From NCBI GenBank assembly GCA_035637115.1, contig DASPXV010000104.1, positions 1-37,603 of the forward strand: a DNA stretch of 37,603 bases, in the 5' to 3' direction. Both the position numbers and the translations under genes were made by a program. The stretch is from JAICSD01 sp035637115 (lineage in GTDB: Bacteria; Acidobacteriota; Vicinamibacteria; Vicinamibacterales; 2-12-FULL-66-21). The notes beneath the pieces are model-generated. The model saw only the letters and a list, made by a program, of their open reading frames with translations. It was not told the DNA's origin and ran no database searches. Below, piece by piece: positions 23,783 to 35,005 of this stretch (its first letter is position 1; each line of letters begins with the position of its first letter).

Positions 23783-24262
23783 ATGAAGAGAACCTTGCTC
23801 GCCGAGCACGACGGTCTGAGGACCTTTGTCCTCGTCTGTGAAACGGGTGACGACGCCATGAAGGCGCTCACGGCGTTCGCGACCGAGGAGCACCTTGGCG
23901 GCAGTCACTTCACCGCGATCGGCGCCTTCGCGCGGGCCGTGGTCGCCTACTTCGACTGGCCGTCGAAAGAGTACCGCAAGCGATCGATCGACGAGCAGGT
24001 CGAGGTGCTATCGCTCGTCGGCGACGTGTCGATCGAGAAGAACATTTCTACCAAGAAGAACGAGCCGAGAGTGCACGCGCATGTCGTTCTCGGGAAAGCC
24101 GACGCGACAGCGCACGGCGGCCATCTGATCGAAGGCATCGTCCGGCCGACACTCGAGATCATCATCACGGAGATGCCGCGGCATCTGCTACGCCGGATGG
24201 ATCCGGAATCGGGCCTGGCCTTGATCGATCCGGCCGCGCCGTCGCTCACGACGCGCCGCTGA
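23783..24262 (+). CDS. PPC/DUF296-domain protein
   Basis: 159 residues from ATG 23783 (an upstream in-frame start would add 12 residues). It is a single PPC (plant and prokaryote conserved, DUF296) domain: GSHFTAIGAFARAVVAYFD, then the metal-binding cluster HAHVVLGKADATAHGGHL with His98, His100 and His112, and IVRPTLEIIIT. Bacterial stand-alone PPC proteins form trimers and bind metal. In plants the domain accompanies AT-hooks, but no DNA-binding tail is present here. The last 17 bases overlap the 3' end of the dehydrogenase gene on the other strand. Confidence 0.88.
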   Translation: MKRTLLAEHDGLRTFVLVCETGDDAMKALTAFATEEHLGGSHFTAIGAFARAVVAYFDWPSKEYRKRSIDEQVEVLSLVGDVSIEKNISTKKNEPRVHAHVVLGKADATAHGGHLIEGIVRPTLEIIITEMPRHLLRRMDPESGLALIDPAAPSLTTRR

Positions 24263-27200
24263 TCCTGGCCGCTAATCCGCGAATTGCGAGCGTCGCGCCG
24301 ATTCCGAGCAACGCCGCGGCCGCATACGCGGGCACGCACGCGGCGGTCCTCGCCGCGTGATCGACGACGAGGTCGCGTTCGGGTTGCGCTGAAACGCGCC
24401 CGCGGCTTGCCTGCGCCAAGCGCAGCACCTGCGCCAGGTGCAGGCCCTGGCGGAGCGTCGCCTGCGCGATCTGCTCGCGGCAGCTGAAGCCGTCGGCAAG
24501 CACGATCGTTCGCAAATCCGCGGCGCGCACGGCCGGCAGGAGCACGCGCTCGCCGACCTGCATCGAGATGTCGTAATGCGACGCCTCGAAGCCGAACGAG
24601 CCTGCCATGCCGCAGCACCCGGTATCGGGCGCATCCAGCTTCACGCCGATCGATTCCAGAACCGCGCAGTCGTCCTCCGCGCCGAAGATCGCCTTCTGAT
24701 GGCAATGGGCGTGGAAAAGAACGCGCGCATCCATGGCGGGCAGCGCGAAGCGGTCGCGATGCGTTCGGACGAACTGTCCGAGCAGGAAGACCTGCTTCTG
24801 GAGCCGCGCTGCATCTGCGTCTTCGGGCAGGAGATTGCACATCTCGTCGCGGAACACGGCGGCGCAGCTCGGCTCCAGCACGACGACGGGGACGCCGGCG
24901 TGGATGAACGGCCGAATCGTGTCGAGCAGTTGCTCGAGCACCCGCGTCGCGAGCGGCAGCAGACCGTAATCGTAGAGCGGACGGCCGCAGCAGACCGGGA
25001 CAGCCGGAACGACGACGTGAAAGCCGGCGGATTCGAGCAGCTCGACGGCCGCGATTGCCGTCTCCGGATGAAAGTGATTGTTGAACGTGTCTGGCCAGAG
25101 CAGGACGGTGTCGCCGGACCGTCTGTCGCCGGCTGCAGCCGTCCCACGATGGCGCGCGAACCACTGCGTGAAGGTCTCTCCGGCGAATGCGGGGATGCTT
25201 CGCGATTGCGGCATTCCAGACGCCCACTTGGCGAGCGCCGCCAGTCCTTTCGTATGCGTCGCGAGGTTCACGAGCATCGGCACGCGCGATCCGATCCGCG
25301 CCCACCAGTGAATCAGCCCAAACGCCCAGGCCGTTCGCGGACGCCAGTGGCGCTGGTAATAGTGTGCGAGGAACTCCGCCTTGTATGTCGCCATGTCGAC
25401 GTGAACGGGGCAGTCTCCCTTGCAGCCTTTGCATGCCAGGCAGAGATCCAGCGCTTCCTTGACGTCCTCGCTCTGCCATCCGCCGGTCACCGGGTCACCC
25501 TCGAGCATCTCGAAGAGCAGGTGCGCGCGTCCGCGCGTCGAGTGCCGTTCTTCCCGCGTCACCTGGAAGCTCGGGCACATCGTGCCGCCGTCGGTCCGGC
25601 GGCAATCGCCGATGCCGACGCACCGCAGCGTCGCGCGCGAGAAGTACCCGTGTTCGCCGGGATATGTAAAGTGCGTGCGCACATCCGGTGGACGATAGTC
25701 GCGGCCGAGACGGAGGTTCTCGTCGATTCGGTACGGATCCACGATCTTGCCGGGATTCATCCGCGAGTCGGGATCCCAGATCGCCTTGAACTCGCGGAAC
25801 GCCTCGATCAGCGTGGGGCCGAACATCTTCGGCAGCATCTCCGCGCGCGATTGTCCGTCGCCGTGCTCGCCCGACAGCGATCCGCCATGGCGCACGACGA
25901 GGTCCGCGGCCTCTGAGATGAAAGACCGGAACGTCCTGATGCCTTCGTCGGTCTGCAGGTCGAAGTTGATGCGGGTGTGGAGACAGCCCTGGCCGAAGTG
26001 ACCGTAGAAGTCGCCGATGTACTCGTAGCGATCGAGCAGTGCCCGCAACTCCCGCAGGTAATCGCCAAGGCGCTGGGGGGGAACGGCGGAATCTTCCCAG
26101 CCCTCCCAGGTCGGACGGTCGCTGCCGACGTGCGCGGTGGCGCCCAGACCGGTCTCGCGCGCACGCCAGATCTCGTGTTCGTGCTTCGGATCGTCGAAGA
26201 CTCTCGTCGTGGCACGGCTGCCATGACGGCGCAGTCCATCGACGAGCGCCTGTGCTTTCGCGTCCGCCTCCTGTCGCGTATCGCCGCCGAACTCGGCCAG
26301 AAGCCATCCTGCCCCTTCCGGCAGCTCGCGCAGCGACCGGGCGTCGACGTGGGTGTGCTCGATGTCCTTTATCAGACGATCGTCCATCCCTTCGAGCCCG
26401 ATCGGACCGTACTCGAGGACATGCGGCACGTCGTCCGCTGCCTCGTAGACGTCGCGGTAGCCGATCTCGACGAGCGTCTTGAACCGCGGACTCGGCACCA
26501 GCCGTACCTCGGCTTCGAGCACCATGACGCAGGTGCTCTCGCTGCCGACGAGCGCGCGCGCGAGATGCGAGCCGCGCTCCGGCAGGAGCCACGGCAGGTT
26601 GTAGCCGGACACCCGGCGCGGGATGTCCGGAAATCCCGCGGCGATTCCATCGGCGTACTTCGTGCGGAACGCGCGAAGCGCGGCATAGATCTCTCCCGCG
26701 CGGCCGCCGCTCTGGATCGCCGCCTCGTAATCCGCGTCCGACGCGGGACCCAATCTGAGCCGCGCGCCGTCGTACGTGAGAACGTCGAGCGATTCCACGT
26801 TAACATCGGTTTTGCCGGCCATCAGCGAGTGGACGCCGCAGGAGTTGTTGCCGATCATGCCGCCCAGCGTGCAGTGGCTGTGCGTCGAGGGGTCCGGCGC
26901 GAACGTGAGATGGTGGCGCTCGGCGGCGGTTCTGAGGTGATCGAGGATCAAGCCGGGCTCGACGCGTGCGCGGCGCGCATCGGGATCCAGAGAAACAAGG
27001 CGGTTCAAGTACTTGCTGCAATCGAAGACGACGGCGATGTTGCAGCACTGGCCGGCCAGTGAGGTCCCGCCGCCGCGTCCAAGCACCGGCGCGCCGTGCC
27101 GTCTGCAGACCTCGACGGCGCGCACGATATCCTCGATGCTCCGCGGCATGACGACGCCGATCGGAACCTGGCGATAATTGGATCCGCCGGCGGCATACAT

Positions 27201-27353
27201 CGCGCGCGTGCCGCCGTCGAATCGCACCTCGCCTGTGATCGCGCGTGCGAGATCCGCCTCGAGCGCGGCGCGCGCCTTCTCGGCCCATGCGTGCGCGCCG
27301 AATCGCAGATGTCGCGGACCGTCCGTGCCAGCGAATCTGGCTGTGGCTGGCAT
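24246..27353 (-). CDS. FAD/4Fe-4S fusion D-2-hydroxyacid dehydrogenase (YdiJ-like)
   Basis: 1035 residues, similar in size to E. coli YdiJ (D-2-hydroxyglutarate dehydrogenase). The N-terminal half is a PCMH/VAO flavoprotein: PVLGRGGGTSLAGQCC (FAD loop), DPSTHSHCTLGGMIGNNSCGVHS, GSESTCVMVLEAEV and GEHGDGQSRAEM. The C-terminal half holds an iron-sulfur region (GDCRRTDGGTMCPS and CLACKGCKGDCPV) and the CCG repeats PAVPVCCGRP and APDTGCCGMAGSFG. It oxidises a D-2-hydroxyacid (2-hydroxyglutarate or a lactate/glycolate type) and feeds electrons to the membrane chain. A hydrophobic C-terminal helix (about 1005-1025) may anchor it. It starts 3 bases after the enolase-family stop. Confidence 0.92.
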   Translation of the reverse strand: MPATARFAGTDGPRHLRFGAHAWAEKARAALEADLARAITGEVRFDGGTRAMYAAGGSNYRQVPIGVVMPRSIEDIVRAVEVCRRHGAPVLGRGGGTSLAGQCCNIAVVFDCSKYLNRLVSLDPDARRARVEPGLILDHLRTAAERHHLTFAPDPSTHSHCTLGGMIGNNSCGVHSLMAGKTDVNVESLDVLTYDGARLRLGPASDADYEAAIQSGGRAGEIYAALRAFRTKYADGIAAGFPDIPRRVSGYNLPWLLPERGSHLARALVGSESTCVMVLEAEVRLVPSPRFKTLVEIGYRDVYEAADDVPHVLEYGPIGLEGMDDRLIKDIEHTHVDARSLRELPEGAGWLLAEFGGDTRQEADAKAQALVDGLRRHGSRATTRVFDDPKHEHEIWRARETGLGATAHVGSDRPTWEGWEDSAVPPQRLGDYLRELRALLDRYEYIGDFYGHFGQGCLHTRINFDLQTDEGIRTFRSFISEAADLVVRHGGSLSGEHGDGQSRAEMLPKMFGPTLIEAFREFKAIWDPDSRMNPGKIVDPYRIDENLRLGRDYRPPDVRTHFTYPGEHGYFSRATLRCVGIGDCRRTDGGTMCPSFQVTREERHSTRGRAHLLFEMLEGDPVTGGWQSEDVKEALDLCLACKGCKGDCPVHVDMATYKAEFLAHYYQRHWRPRTAWAFGLIHWWARIGSRVPMLVNLATHTKGLAALAKWASGMPQSRSIPAFAGETFTQWFARHRGTAAAGDRRSGDTVLLWPDTFNNHFHPETAIAAVELLESAGFHVVVPAVPVCCGRPLYDYGLLPLATRVLEQLLDTIRPFIHAGVPVVVLEPSCAAVFRDEMCNLLPEDADAARLQKQVFLLGQFVRTHRDRFALPAMDARVLFHAHCHQKAIFGAEDDCAVLESIGVKLDAPDTGCCGMAGSFGFEASHYDISMQVGERVLLPAVRAADLRTIVLADGFSCREQIAQATLRQGLHLAQVLRLAQASRGRVSAQPERDLVVDHAARTAACVPAYAAAALLGIGATLAIRGLAARISGAS

Positions 27354-27356
27354 GAC

Positions 27357-28457
27357 TCAATCCTTTCGGTACCGATCCGCGTCACCGCGCTTCAGCGCGA
27401 GACCGAGGCCCGGACGGCTGCGATCGGGACGAAGCACGCCGCTCTCGGCGGTCGCGGCGCCGTCGAAGAGCAGATGCTCGATGCGGACGTGGTCGTGGAA
27501 ATACTCGATGTGCTGCAATCCGCCAATCGCGGCGCCTGGATGCACATGAATGGAAGGTGCCGTGTGGGCGGACAGCGGGATTCCGTGCGACTCGGCGAGT
27601 GCGGCGACTTTCATGAATCCGGTGATCCCGCCGCAGCGAGTGGCGTCGGCCTGCAGTACGTCGACGGCGCGCGCCTCGAGCATCCGGCGGAAGTAGAAGA
27701 GGTCATATCCGTACTCGCCTGCCGCGATGTCCATCCCGGCCGGAGCGCGATCGACTATCAGCGCCAATCCGGCCAGATCGTCCGAGGAGACCGGCTCTTC
27801 GAACCACGTGACGCGCTGCGCCGCGAACCGCTCGGCCTGGGCGAGGGCCTGCTTGCGCGTGTAGCCGCCGTTTGCATCCACGAACAATTCGGCGCCAGGC
27901 CCGATCGCCTCGCGCGCCGCTTCGACGCGCTGAACGTCCGCCGCGGCATCCCGCCCGATCTTCATCTTGACCCGCCCGATGCCGCCGGCCACCCAGCTGC
28001 TCAGTTGCGAATGGAGTTGCGCGGGCGAGTACGAGGTGAAGCCACCGCTGCCGTACACCGGAACATGATCGCGCGCCAAGCCGAGCATGTCGGCCACGCT
28101 GGCGCTCAGGATCCGGCCCTTCGCATCCCACAACGCAGCATCGACCGCCGCGATCGCCGCCGAGCCGACACCGGGCCGTCCGGTATTGCGCAGCGCGCGA
28201 TTCATCGCGGTCCAGGCCACGTTTGTGGAAAGTGCGTCGATGCCGCGGACGGCCGAAGCAAGCGTCGTGGAAATCAGCATCGCGGCCGCCGCGTCCGCAT
28301 AGGAGTAGCCGATGCCGGTCGTGCCGCCAGCCGTCACCTCGACGACGATGATCGTCGTCGAGGTCCACTCGAATGTTCCGTCGGCTTCCGGCGCGTCGGT
28401 GGGAACGATGAAGACGCTCACCGACAGATTTCCGATCGGCGGCCCGGCGCTAATCAT
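27357..28457 (-). CDS. Enolase-superfamily enzyme, mandelate-racemase subgroup
   Basis: 366 residues from ATG 28457. An upstream start at 28565 is open but adds an unlikely basic stretch. The superfamily machinery is readable: VKMKIG (KxK catalytic lysines), metal ligands in VDANGG (Asp), WFEEP (Glu) and AAGEYG (Glu), and a later DATRCGGITG with SAHTAPSIH (His-Asp dyad). This combination puts it in the mandelate racemase/acid-sugar dehydratase subgroup. It probably dehydrates or epimerises a sugar acid, and its partner gene encodes a D-2-hydroxyacid dehydrogenase, so the pair looks like a small acid-sugar catabolic operon. The exact substrate cannot be read. Confidence 0.9.
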   Translation of the reverse strand: MISAGPPIGNLSVSVFIVPTDAPEADGTFEWTSTTIIVVEVTAGGTTGIGYSYADAAAAMLISTTLASAVRGIDALSTNVAWTAMNRALRNTGRPGVGSAAIAAVDAALWDAKGRILSASVADMLGLARDHVPVYGSGGFTSYSPAQLHSQLSSWVAGGIGRVKMKIGRDAAADVQRVEAAREAIGPGAELFVDANGGYTRKQALAQAERFAAQRVTWFEEPVSSDDLAGLALIVDRAPAGMDIAAGEYGYDLFYFRRMLEARAVDVLQADATRCGGITGFMKVAALAESHGIPLSAHTAPSIHVHPGAAIGGLQHIEYFHDHVRIEHLLFDGAATAESGVLRPDRSRPGLGLALKRGDADRYRKD

Positions 28458-28570
28458 GTCTTGCGATCGGGCAGGAATCCTGCGGGCACGTCCGGATCCG
28501 TCATCGCCACTCCTCCCAGTACTTCGCCCGTTGAGCTGGCGCGACGCACACACCACCATGATCACGCGTC

Positions 28571-28603
28571 GCTCTGCGGCGCATCGACGAGTCCGGCGCC
28601 TCG
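28571..28603 (+). repeat. 33-bp dispersed repeat, copy 2
   Basis: Second copy of the element at 23699-23731, with one mismatch. It lies 8 bases past the DUF6496 stop. In copy 2 the minus-strand reading RGAGLVDAPQSDA ends at a TGA and is preceded by an in-frame TAG, so it is not an open gene as it stands. Confidence 0.85.
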
Positions 28604-28610
28604 CTAATGT

Positions 28611-29066
28611 TCAGGCGGAGGCGGATGCGCGCCGGCGCTGCCGCGTGCGCGCGGCTTTCCGCGCCGCGGCCTTGCGTGCGGCGGCCGGCCGGCGGCGTGC
28701 CGCGCTCCTGGCCTGTCGTGCCAAGGCCTTTCGCGACGCCGCGCTGCGCCCTTCGCGTTTGAGCGCTTTCTCGATCGCGCGGGAGCGGCGAGGCGACGGG
28801 CGCGCGTGTCGACGTGCGGCGCGGGTTGCGCTTCGCGCACTGCGCTTCGTTGCACTCTTCGCGTTCCGCGGTGCGCGCAGCTTGACGCCCGAGCGCCGTG
28901 CTTTCGACAACCCGATCGCAATGGCCTGCTTGGTGGAGCGCGCGCCGTGTTTACCTTCGCGCACGTGGTGCATTTCCTCGCGCACGAATTCACCCGCCTG
29001 CGTGGACGGCGCCTTCCCGGCGCGCTTGTCGGCACGCGCGCGTTTGATCGTCTGCTGTTCGGGCAC
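28611..29066 (-). CDS. DUF6496 basic protein
   Basis: 151 residues. The GTG start at 29066 is firmly set by AGGAGG 5 bases upstream. The conserved part is N-terminal: EFVREEMHHVREGKHGARSTKQAIAIGLSKARRSGVKL (about 25-63). This motif defines the DUF6496 family of small stress-associated proteins. The C-terminal 85 residues are almost only Arg, Ala, Lys and Ser in a histone-H1-like tail that could bind DNA or RNA. A different frame is also open over the same region, but it lacks the ribosome site and motif. The BON-domain gene ends 10 bases upstream, so both are probably in one transcript. Confidence 0.88.
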   Translation of the reverse strand: MPEQQTIKRARADKRAGKAPSTQAGEFVREEMHHVREGKHGARSTKQAIAIGLSKARRSGVKLRAPRNAKSATKRSARSATRAARRHARPSPRRSRAIEKALKREGRSAASRKALARQARSAARRRPAAARKAAARKAARTRQRRRASASA

Positions 29067-29075
29067 AATGACCTC

Positions 29076-29756
29076 CTATGGTTCCGTCAGGCTATCCACC
29101 TCGATCACGCACACGTCGCCGGCGTCGCCCACGTCGGTCCAGCTGGCGTCGGTGGTGCCGTCCCCCTTCCGCGCCGTGCGCCCTGCCGCCAGGGCCGCCG
29201 CGCCGATGATCGCGACACCCGCGGCGGTGCCCGCCAGCGCCGCCGGCGACCAGCCGCTCGTGGCCCACGCCGCCCACGACCGCGTGTCGCTCTCGCCACC
29301 CTGCAGCACCGGAATACCCTCGGGCGAATCATGTGTTCTGAGCTGGTTGTCGACGTTCTCGACACCGCGGACGTGCTTCACCGTGGACAGGATCGACGGC
29401 ACTTCCGACGCAAGCGCATCCCCGGTCAGCGTTGCGTTGCCGCTCGTGACCGCGACGGACACGGCGCGGTGATGCCGTGTTGCGCGCCCGAGTGCGGAAT
29501 GGATGCGTTCGCGAACTGTCGCATCGTCTGCCGGCGCGTCGGAAAACGCGACGCGGCTGTGCGCCGCCAGTCCGTTGAGCCGGTTGCCGACATCGCGACG
29601 CGTCGCGTCCGCAGCGTCGCGCGTCTTGCGTGCGGCCCAGGTCGCCTTGTCACGCAGGAGCGCGCGCCTGCGCCCGCCGCCTTCCGGGTCCAGCAAGTAC
29701 ATCGCAAGACCCCCCGCCACTGCACCGGCCATTGCCGATCGAACATTGGAATTCAT
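29076..29756 (-). CDS. BON-domain membrane-anchored protein
   Basis: 226 residues from ATG 29756 (an upstream start at 29795 is also open). An N-terminal hydrophobic segment (AMAGAVAGGLAMYLLDPE) is typical of BON proteins in this group, followed by a basic stretch. The BON domain (about 80-145) has TVRERIHSALGR, SVAVTSGNATLTGDAL, and VKHVRGVENVDNQL. A second hydrophobic segment (SPAALAGTAAGVAIIGAAALAAG, about 180-205) may cross the membrane. BON domains bind phospholipids and occur in osmotic- and envelope-stress proteins. It is upstream of and probably cotranscribed with the DUF6496 gene. Confidence 0.85.
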   Translation of the reverse strand: MNSNVRSAMAGAVAGGLAMYLLDPEGGGRRRALLRDKATWAARKTRDAADATRRDVGNRLNGLAAHSRVAFSDAPADDATVRERIHSALGRATRHHRAVSVAVTSGNATLTGDALASEVPSILSTVKHVRGVENVDNQLRTHDSPEGIPVLQGGESDTRSWAAWATSGWSPAALAGTAAGVAIIGAAALAAGRTARKGDGTTDASWTDVGDAGDVCVIEVDSLTEP

Positions 29757-29900
29757 CGGAGTTACACCTTTCCCTTGCAGCCCGTCTGAAGGCATGTCTT
29801 TCGGGAAGCTTGCAATCGGCAGACCCGCCGAGGCTCAGCGGGGAGGTGACGACGAAACCCTCGAACCCCGTGAGGCATCGAAGGCGGCAAGGAGTCCCTC

Positions 29901-30473
29901 ATGAAATTCGTCGTCATGGCCGGATCCGTCCGATCCGACCGTCAGGGCATCAGGGCGGCGCGGTTTGTCGAGCGGTCGCTGGCCGCGCGCGGACACGACG
30001 TGACCCTCGTCGATCCCTGCGCACTGAAGCTGCCGCTGCTGGACCGCATGTACAAGGAATATTCGAAGGGTGAGGCGCCGGCGGTGCTCGAGCGGCTCGC
30101 GGATCTATACCGACAGAGCGATGGATTCGTCGTTGTCAGCGGCGAATACAATCACAGCGTTCCGCCCGCGCTGACGAACCTGCTGGACCACTTCCTCGAG
30201 GAATACTTCTTTCGCCCCTCGGCGATCGTCTGTTACTCGGCCGGGCACTTCGGCGGCGTGCGCGCCGCGATGCAGCTGCGGGCCATGCTGTGCGAGCTTG
30301 GGATGCCGAGTATCTCCAGTCTGTTCCCGATCCCATCGATCTCGAAGGCCCTGACAGAGACGGGGGAGCCGGCAGACCCCGCGTTCACCGGTCGCTTTGG
30401 CCGGTTTGCCGCGGAATTCGAGTGGTATGCGAACGCCTTGCGCGAAGCACGCCGTTCAGGCGTGCCCTATTGA
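29901..30473 (+). CDS. NADPH-dependent FMN reductase family protein
   Basis: 190 residues from ATG 29901, with AAGGAG 6 bases upstream. It has a flavodoxin-like fold: VVMAGSVRSDRQGIRAARF is the phosphate-binding loop for FMN, and VVVSGEYNHSVPPALTNLLDHF is the typical family signature. The end is GRFAAEFEWYANALREA. Family members reduce FMN, quinones or azo compounds with NAD(P)H. It stands alone between opposing gene groups, 144 bases from the BON gene start, with which it shares a divergent promoter region. The natural substrate cannot be told from sequence. Confidence 0.92.
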   Translation: MKFVVMAGSVRSDRQGIRAARFVERSLAARGHDVTLVDPCALKLPLLDRMYKEYSKGEAPAVLERLADLYRQSDGFVVVSGEYNHSVPPALTNLLDHFLEEYFFRPSAIVCYSAGHFGGVRAAMQLRAMLCELGMPSISSLFPIPSISKALTETGEPADPAFTGRFGRFAAEFEWYANALREARRSGVPY

Positions 30474-30484
30474 TTCCAGATCTC

Positions 30485-31462
30485 CTAAGCGTGCTGCCCG
30501 CCCGAGGCCGTCGACAGCGGGACCAGGGACAACCCGACGACACTGAGCGCGATGCCCAGCAGCACGGCCTCGTGGAGTGCGATCACCGCTGGGGCTGCTG
30601 AAACGACGAGTTGCAGCCCCACGAAGGTAACGACCATCCCCACATAGAACGGCAGGTGCGCGTAGCTCCAGATGTGGAGCCGCACCGCGTCGCCGCGGCT
30701 GCGCACCGGTCGTGTGCGCGTTGCCCTCGCGGCGTCGAAGTAACCCCACCAGATCCCCAAGGCGATCGCCATGGACAGGAATGCCAGGCTCGCCGCCGTG
30801 ACGCTCCAGTGCTCCTGGTGCTCGATCCCGTGCATCACCGCGATCACGGATTCACCGAGAAGAATCAGCGTGAACAGGCCGAAGCGCTCGGGTAAATGCG
30901 ACGCATCAGGTGGAAATGCCGCGCTGTGGCGCTCGGCCCACCAGGGGGTGCCGAGATCGATCGCGAGCGCGACCCCCCACAGCCAATAACGCTCGGGAAG
31001 CGGTGCCACCGCGGACGCCAGCCAGAGGAAGGCCGCGACACCGTGACCGCCTGCGTACCGGGCGATCAGCCGGCGTGCGTCGACAACGGTGCGGGCGCGG
31101 ATGTACTGCGCGACGAGAATCAGTCTGAGCGCCGCGTACGCCGCCGCAAACCCTGCGGACGATCGGCTGTCGAGCGCGTCGCGCGCATTGGCTGCCATAA
31201 CCGCTACCCCGAACATCTGGAGAAGCGTCAGCAAACGCTGCACGCCGTCGTCGGTGTGGAAGCGCGTGGAAAACACCGCGTGCCCGGTCCACGCCCACCA
31301 AATAAGAATGAATAGGATGGCGAAGCGGACCAGCCCGGCGGCGGAGTAGTCGTCGCGGAGCGGCAAGGCCACCTGCGACACCGCGGCCGCGAAGACCAGA
31401 TCGAAGAACAGCTCGAGCCACGACACCTTGCGCTCGATATCGCGCCCTCTGTGGGCATTCAT
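30485..31462 (-). CDS. Low temperature requirement A (LtrA) family protein
   Basis: 325 residues from ATG 31462, in a 4-base ATGA overlap with the YHS gene. It begins with RKVSWLELFFDLVFAAAVSQVA, the LtrA signature, and has about nine predicted membrane segments. Other family hallmarks are FILIWWAWTGHAVFSTRF, ERFGLFTLILLGESVIAVM and SMAIALGIWWGYFD. The function of LtrA is unknown despite its cold-growth name in Listeria. It lies in a four-gene minus-strand block with the YHS, zinc-finger and glucosidase genes. Confidence 0.92.
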   Translation of the reverse strand: MNAHRGRDIERKVSWLELFFDLVFAAAVSQVALPLRDDYSAAGLVRFAILFILIWWAWTGHAVFSTRFHTDDGVQRLLTLLQMFGVAVMAANARDALDSRSSAGFAAAYAALRLILVAQYIRARTVVDARRLIARYAGGHGVAAFLWLASAVAPLPERYWLWGVALAIDLGTPWWAERHSAAFPPDASHLPERFGLFTLILLGESVIAVMHGIEHQEHWSVTAASLAFLSMAIALGIWWGYFDAARATRTRPVRSRGDAVRLHIWSYAHLPFYVGMVVTFVGLQLVVSAAPAVIALHEAVLLGIALSVVGLSLVPLSTASGGQHA

Positions 31463-31917
31463 TTGTTCAGGACGGCCGGCCAGTTCGCCTGTCCTTTGGC
31501 GATGTTCCCGGGCACGTCCTGTTCCCAGCGCCGCTGCACGCTTTTGGAATAGTTCAGATACAACCGGCCATCGACGATCCTCCAGGCCTCGGGATCGATA
31601 TCGGCGGTGTAACCGCGGCTGACCGCCCACGAACAGTACCCGCCGAACTGCGGCGCGTACCGTACCGAATCTTTGGCGAAGCGATCGCGGTTCTCCGCGC
31701 TCGAGAAGAGCCAGGTGGCATCGTTCCAGCGGAAGCTGAATTGCGCGGTCCCCTTGATGGGCGCGCCCGCGACAGCGTACGCGACGACGTCGTATCCCTT
31801 GACGGCGACGTCACCGTCGCCCTTGTTGATTGCGGATTTGGGTCCGGATGCCGAGACGAGCGCGGTGAGCGCGACGACGGAAGCGAATAGAGTTCCCTGC
31901 AGCGAACGAAGCAACAT
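31459..31917 (-). CDS. Secreted YHS-domain protein
   Basis: 152 residues with a signal peptide (about 5-23, cleavage near SAS). AGGAG lies 9 bases before the ATG. The mature protein is a YHS-like domain: VKGYDVVAYAVAGAPIKGTAQFSFRWNDATWLFSSAENRDRFAKDSVRYAPQFGGYCSWAV, with the single Cys at the position expected for copper or other metal binding. Such secreted YHS proteins often sit near metal or redox genes. Here its neighbours do not define the metal. Coupled to LtrA by a 4-base overlap. Confidence 0.9.
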   Translation of the reverse strand: MLLRSLQGTLFASVVALTALVSASGPKSAINKGDGDVAVKGYDVVAYAVAGAPIKGTAQFSFRWNDATWLFSSAENRDRFAKDSVRYAPQFGGYCSWAVSRGYTADIDPEAWRIVDGRLYLNYSKSVQRRWEQDVPGNIAKGQANWPAVLNK

Positions 31918-31964
31918 TTTCAGATCTCCTCGCTCGCTTGGATGCCGCAGGCGCGGCGGCGGTG

Positions 31965-32216
31965 TCAGGCGGGAGGTTCGCGATCGCGCGCCGCCAGGAT
32001 GGCGCGCACGAGGTCTTCGGGCACGGCCGTGACGGCGTCAGCCGCGTCGTCCGTGAATGCGCGGCGTCCGAGCTCGATCGTCGTCTTGTACGCCGAGAGA
32101 TAGCTGACGCAATTGGGGCAGAGCGACAGGTGACGGTCGAAGGCCGCACGCACGTCCGCAGCCAGATCGCCGTTCAGATAATCCATCAGGAAATCAGCCA
32201 GTTCGCGACACGTCAT
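31965..32216 (-). CDS. Zinc-finger anti-sigma-like protein (zf-HC2)
   Basis: 83 residues from ATG 32216, supported by GGAGGGG 6 bases upstream, which an alternative start at 32249 lacks. The domain is MTCRELADFLMDYLNGDL followed by FDRHLSLCPNCVSYL: the His-x3-Cys-x2-Cys zinc ligands of the anti-sigma ZAS fold. There is no membrane segment or C-terminal sensor. No sigma factor gene is adjacent, so the partner must be encoded elsewhere, or the protein has another role. It lies 37 bases downstream of the glucosidase stop and 47 bases upstream of the YHS gene. Confidence 0.85.
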   Translation of the reverse strand: MTCRELADFLMDYLNGDLAADVRAAFDRHLSLCPNCVSYLSAYKTTIELGRRAFTDDAADAVTAVPEDLVRAILAARDREPPA

Positions 32217-32253
32217 CAGCGGCCCCTCCGCGTTCCAGGTGCGAATCATATCG

Positions 32254-34908
<2,655 letters not shown>

Positions 34909-35005
34909 ACGTCGTTTGGATGCCGGACGCGTCACGCGGTTTCCCGTCGCCCGCCGCCACGAAACGCGGGGCGATTCGCGACATCGAAGCGGTCAGGAGG
35001 CGAGG

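Noticed and set aside
23459..23908. Minus-strand frame containing GAGLVDAPQS, like a subtilase end
   Set aside because: No protease catalytic residues lie in the frame, it runs antisense to DUF4342 and the PPC gene, and the match is limited to the 33-bp repeat.
28604..29068. Alternative Arg/Pro-rich reading frame over the DUF6496 gene
   Set aside because: It lacks the conserved GKHGARSTKQAIAIGLSKARRSG motif and the well-placed AGGAGG belongs to the other frame.
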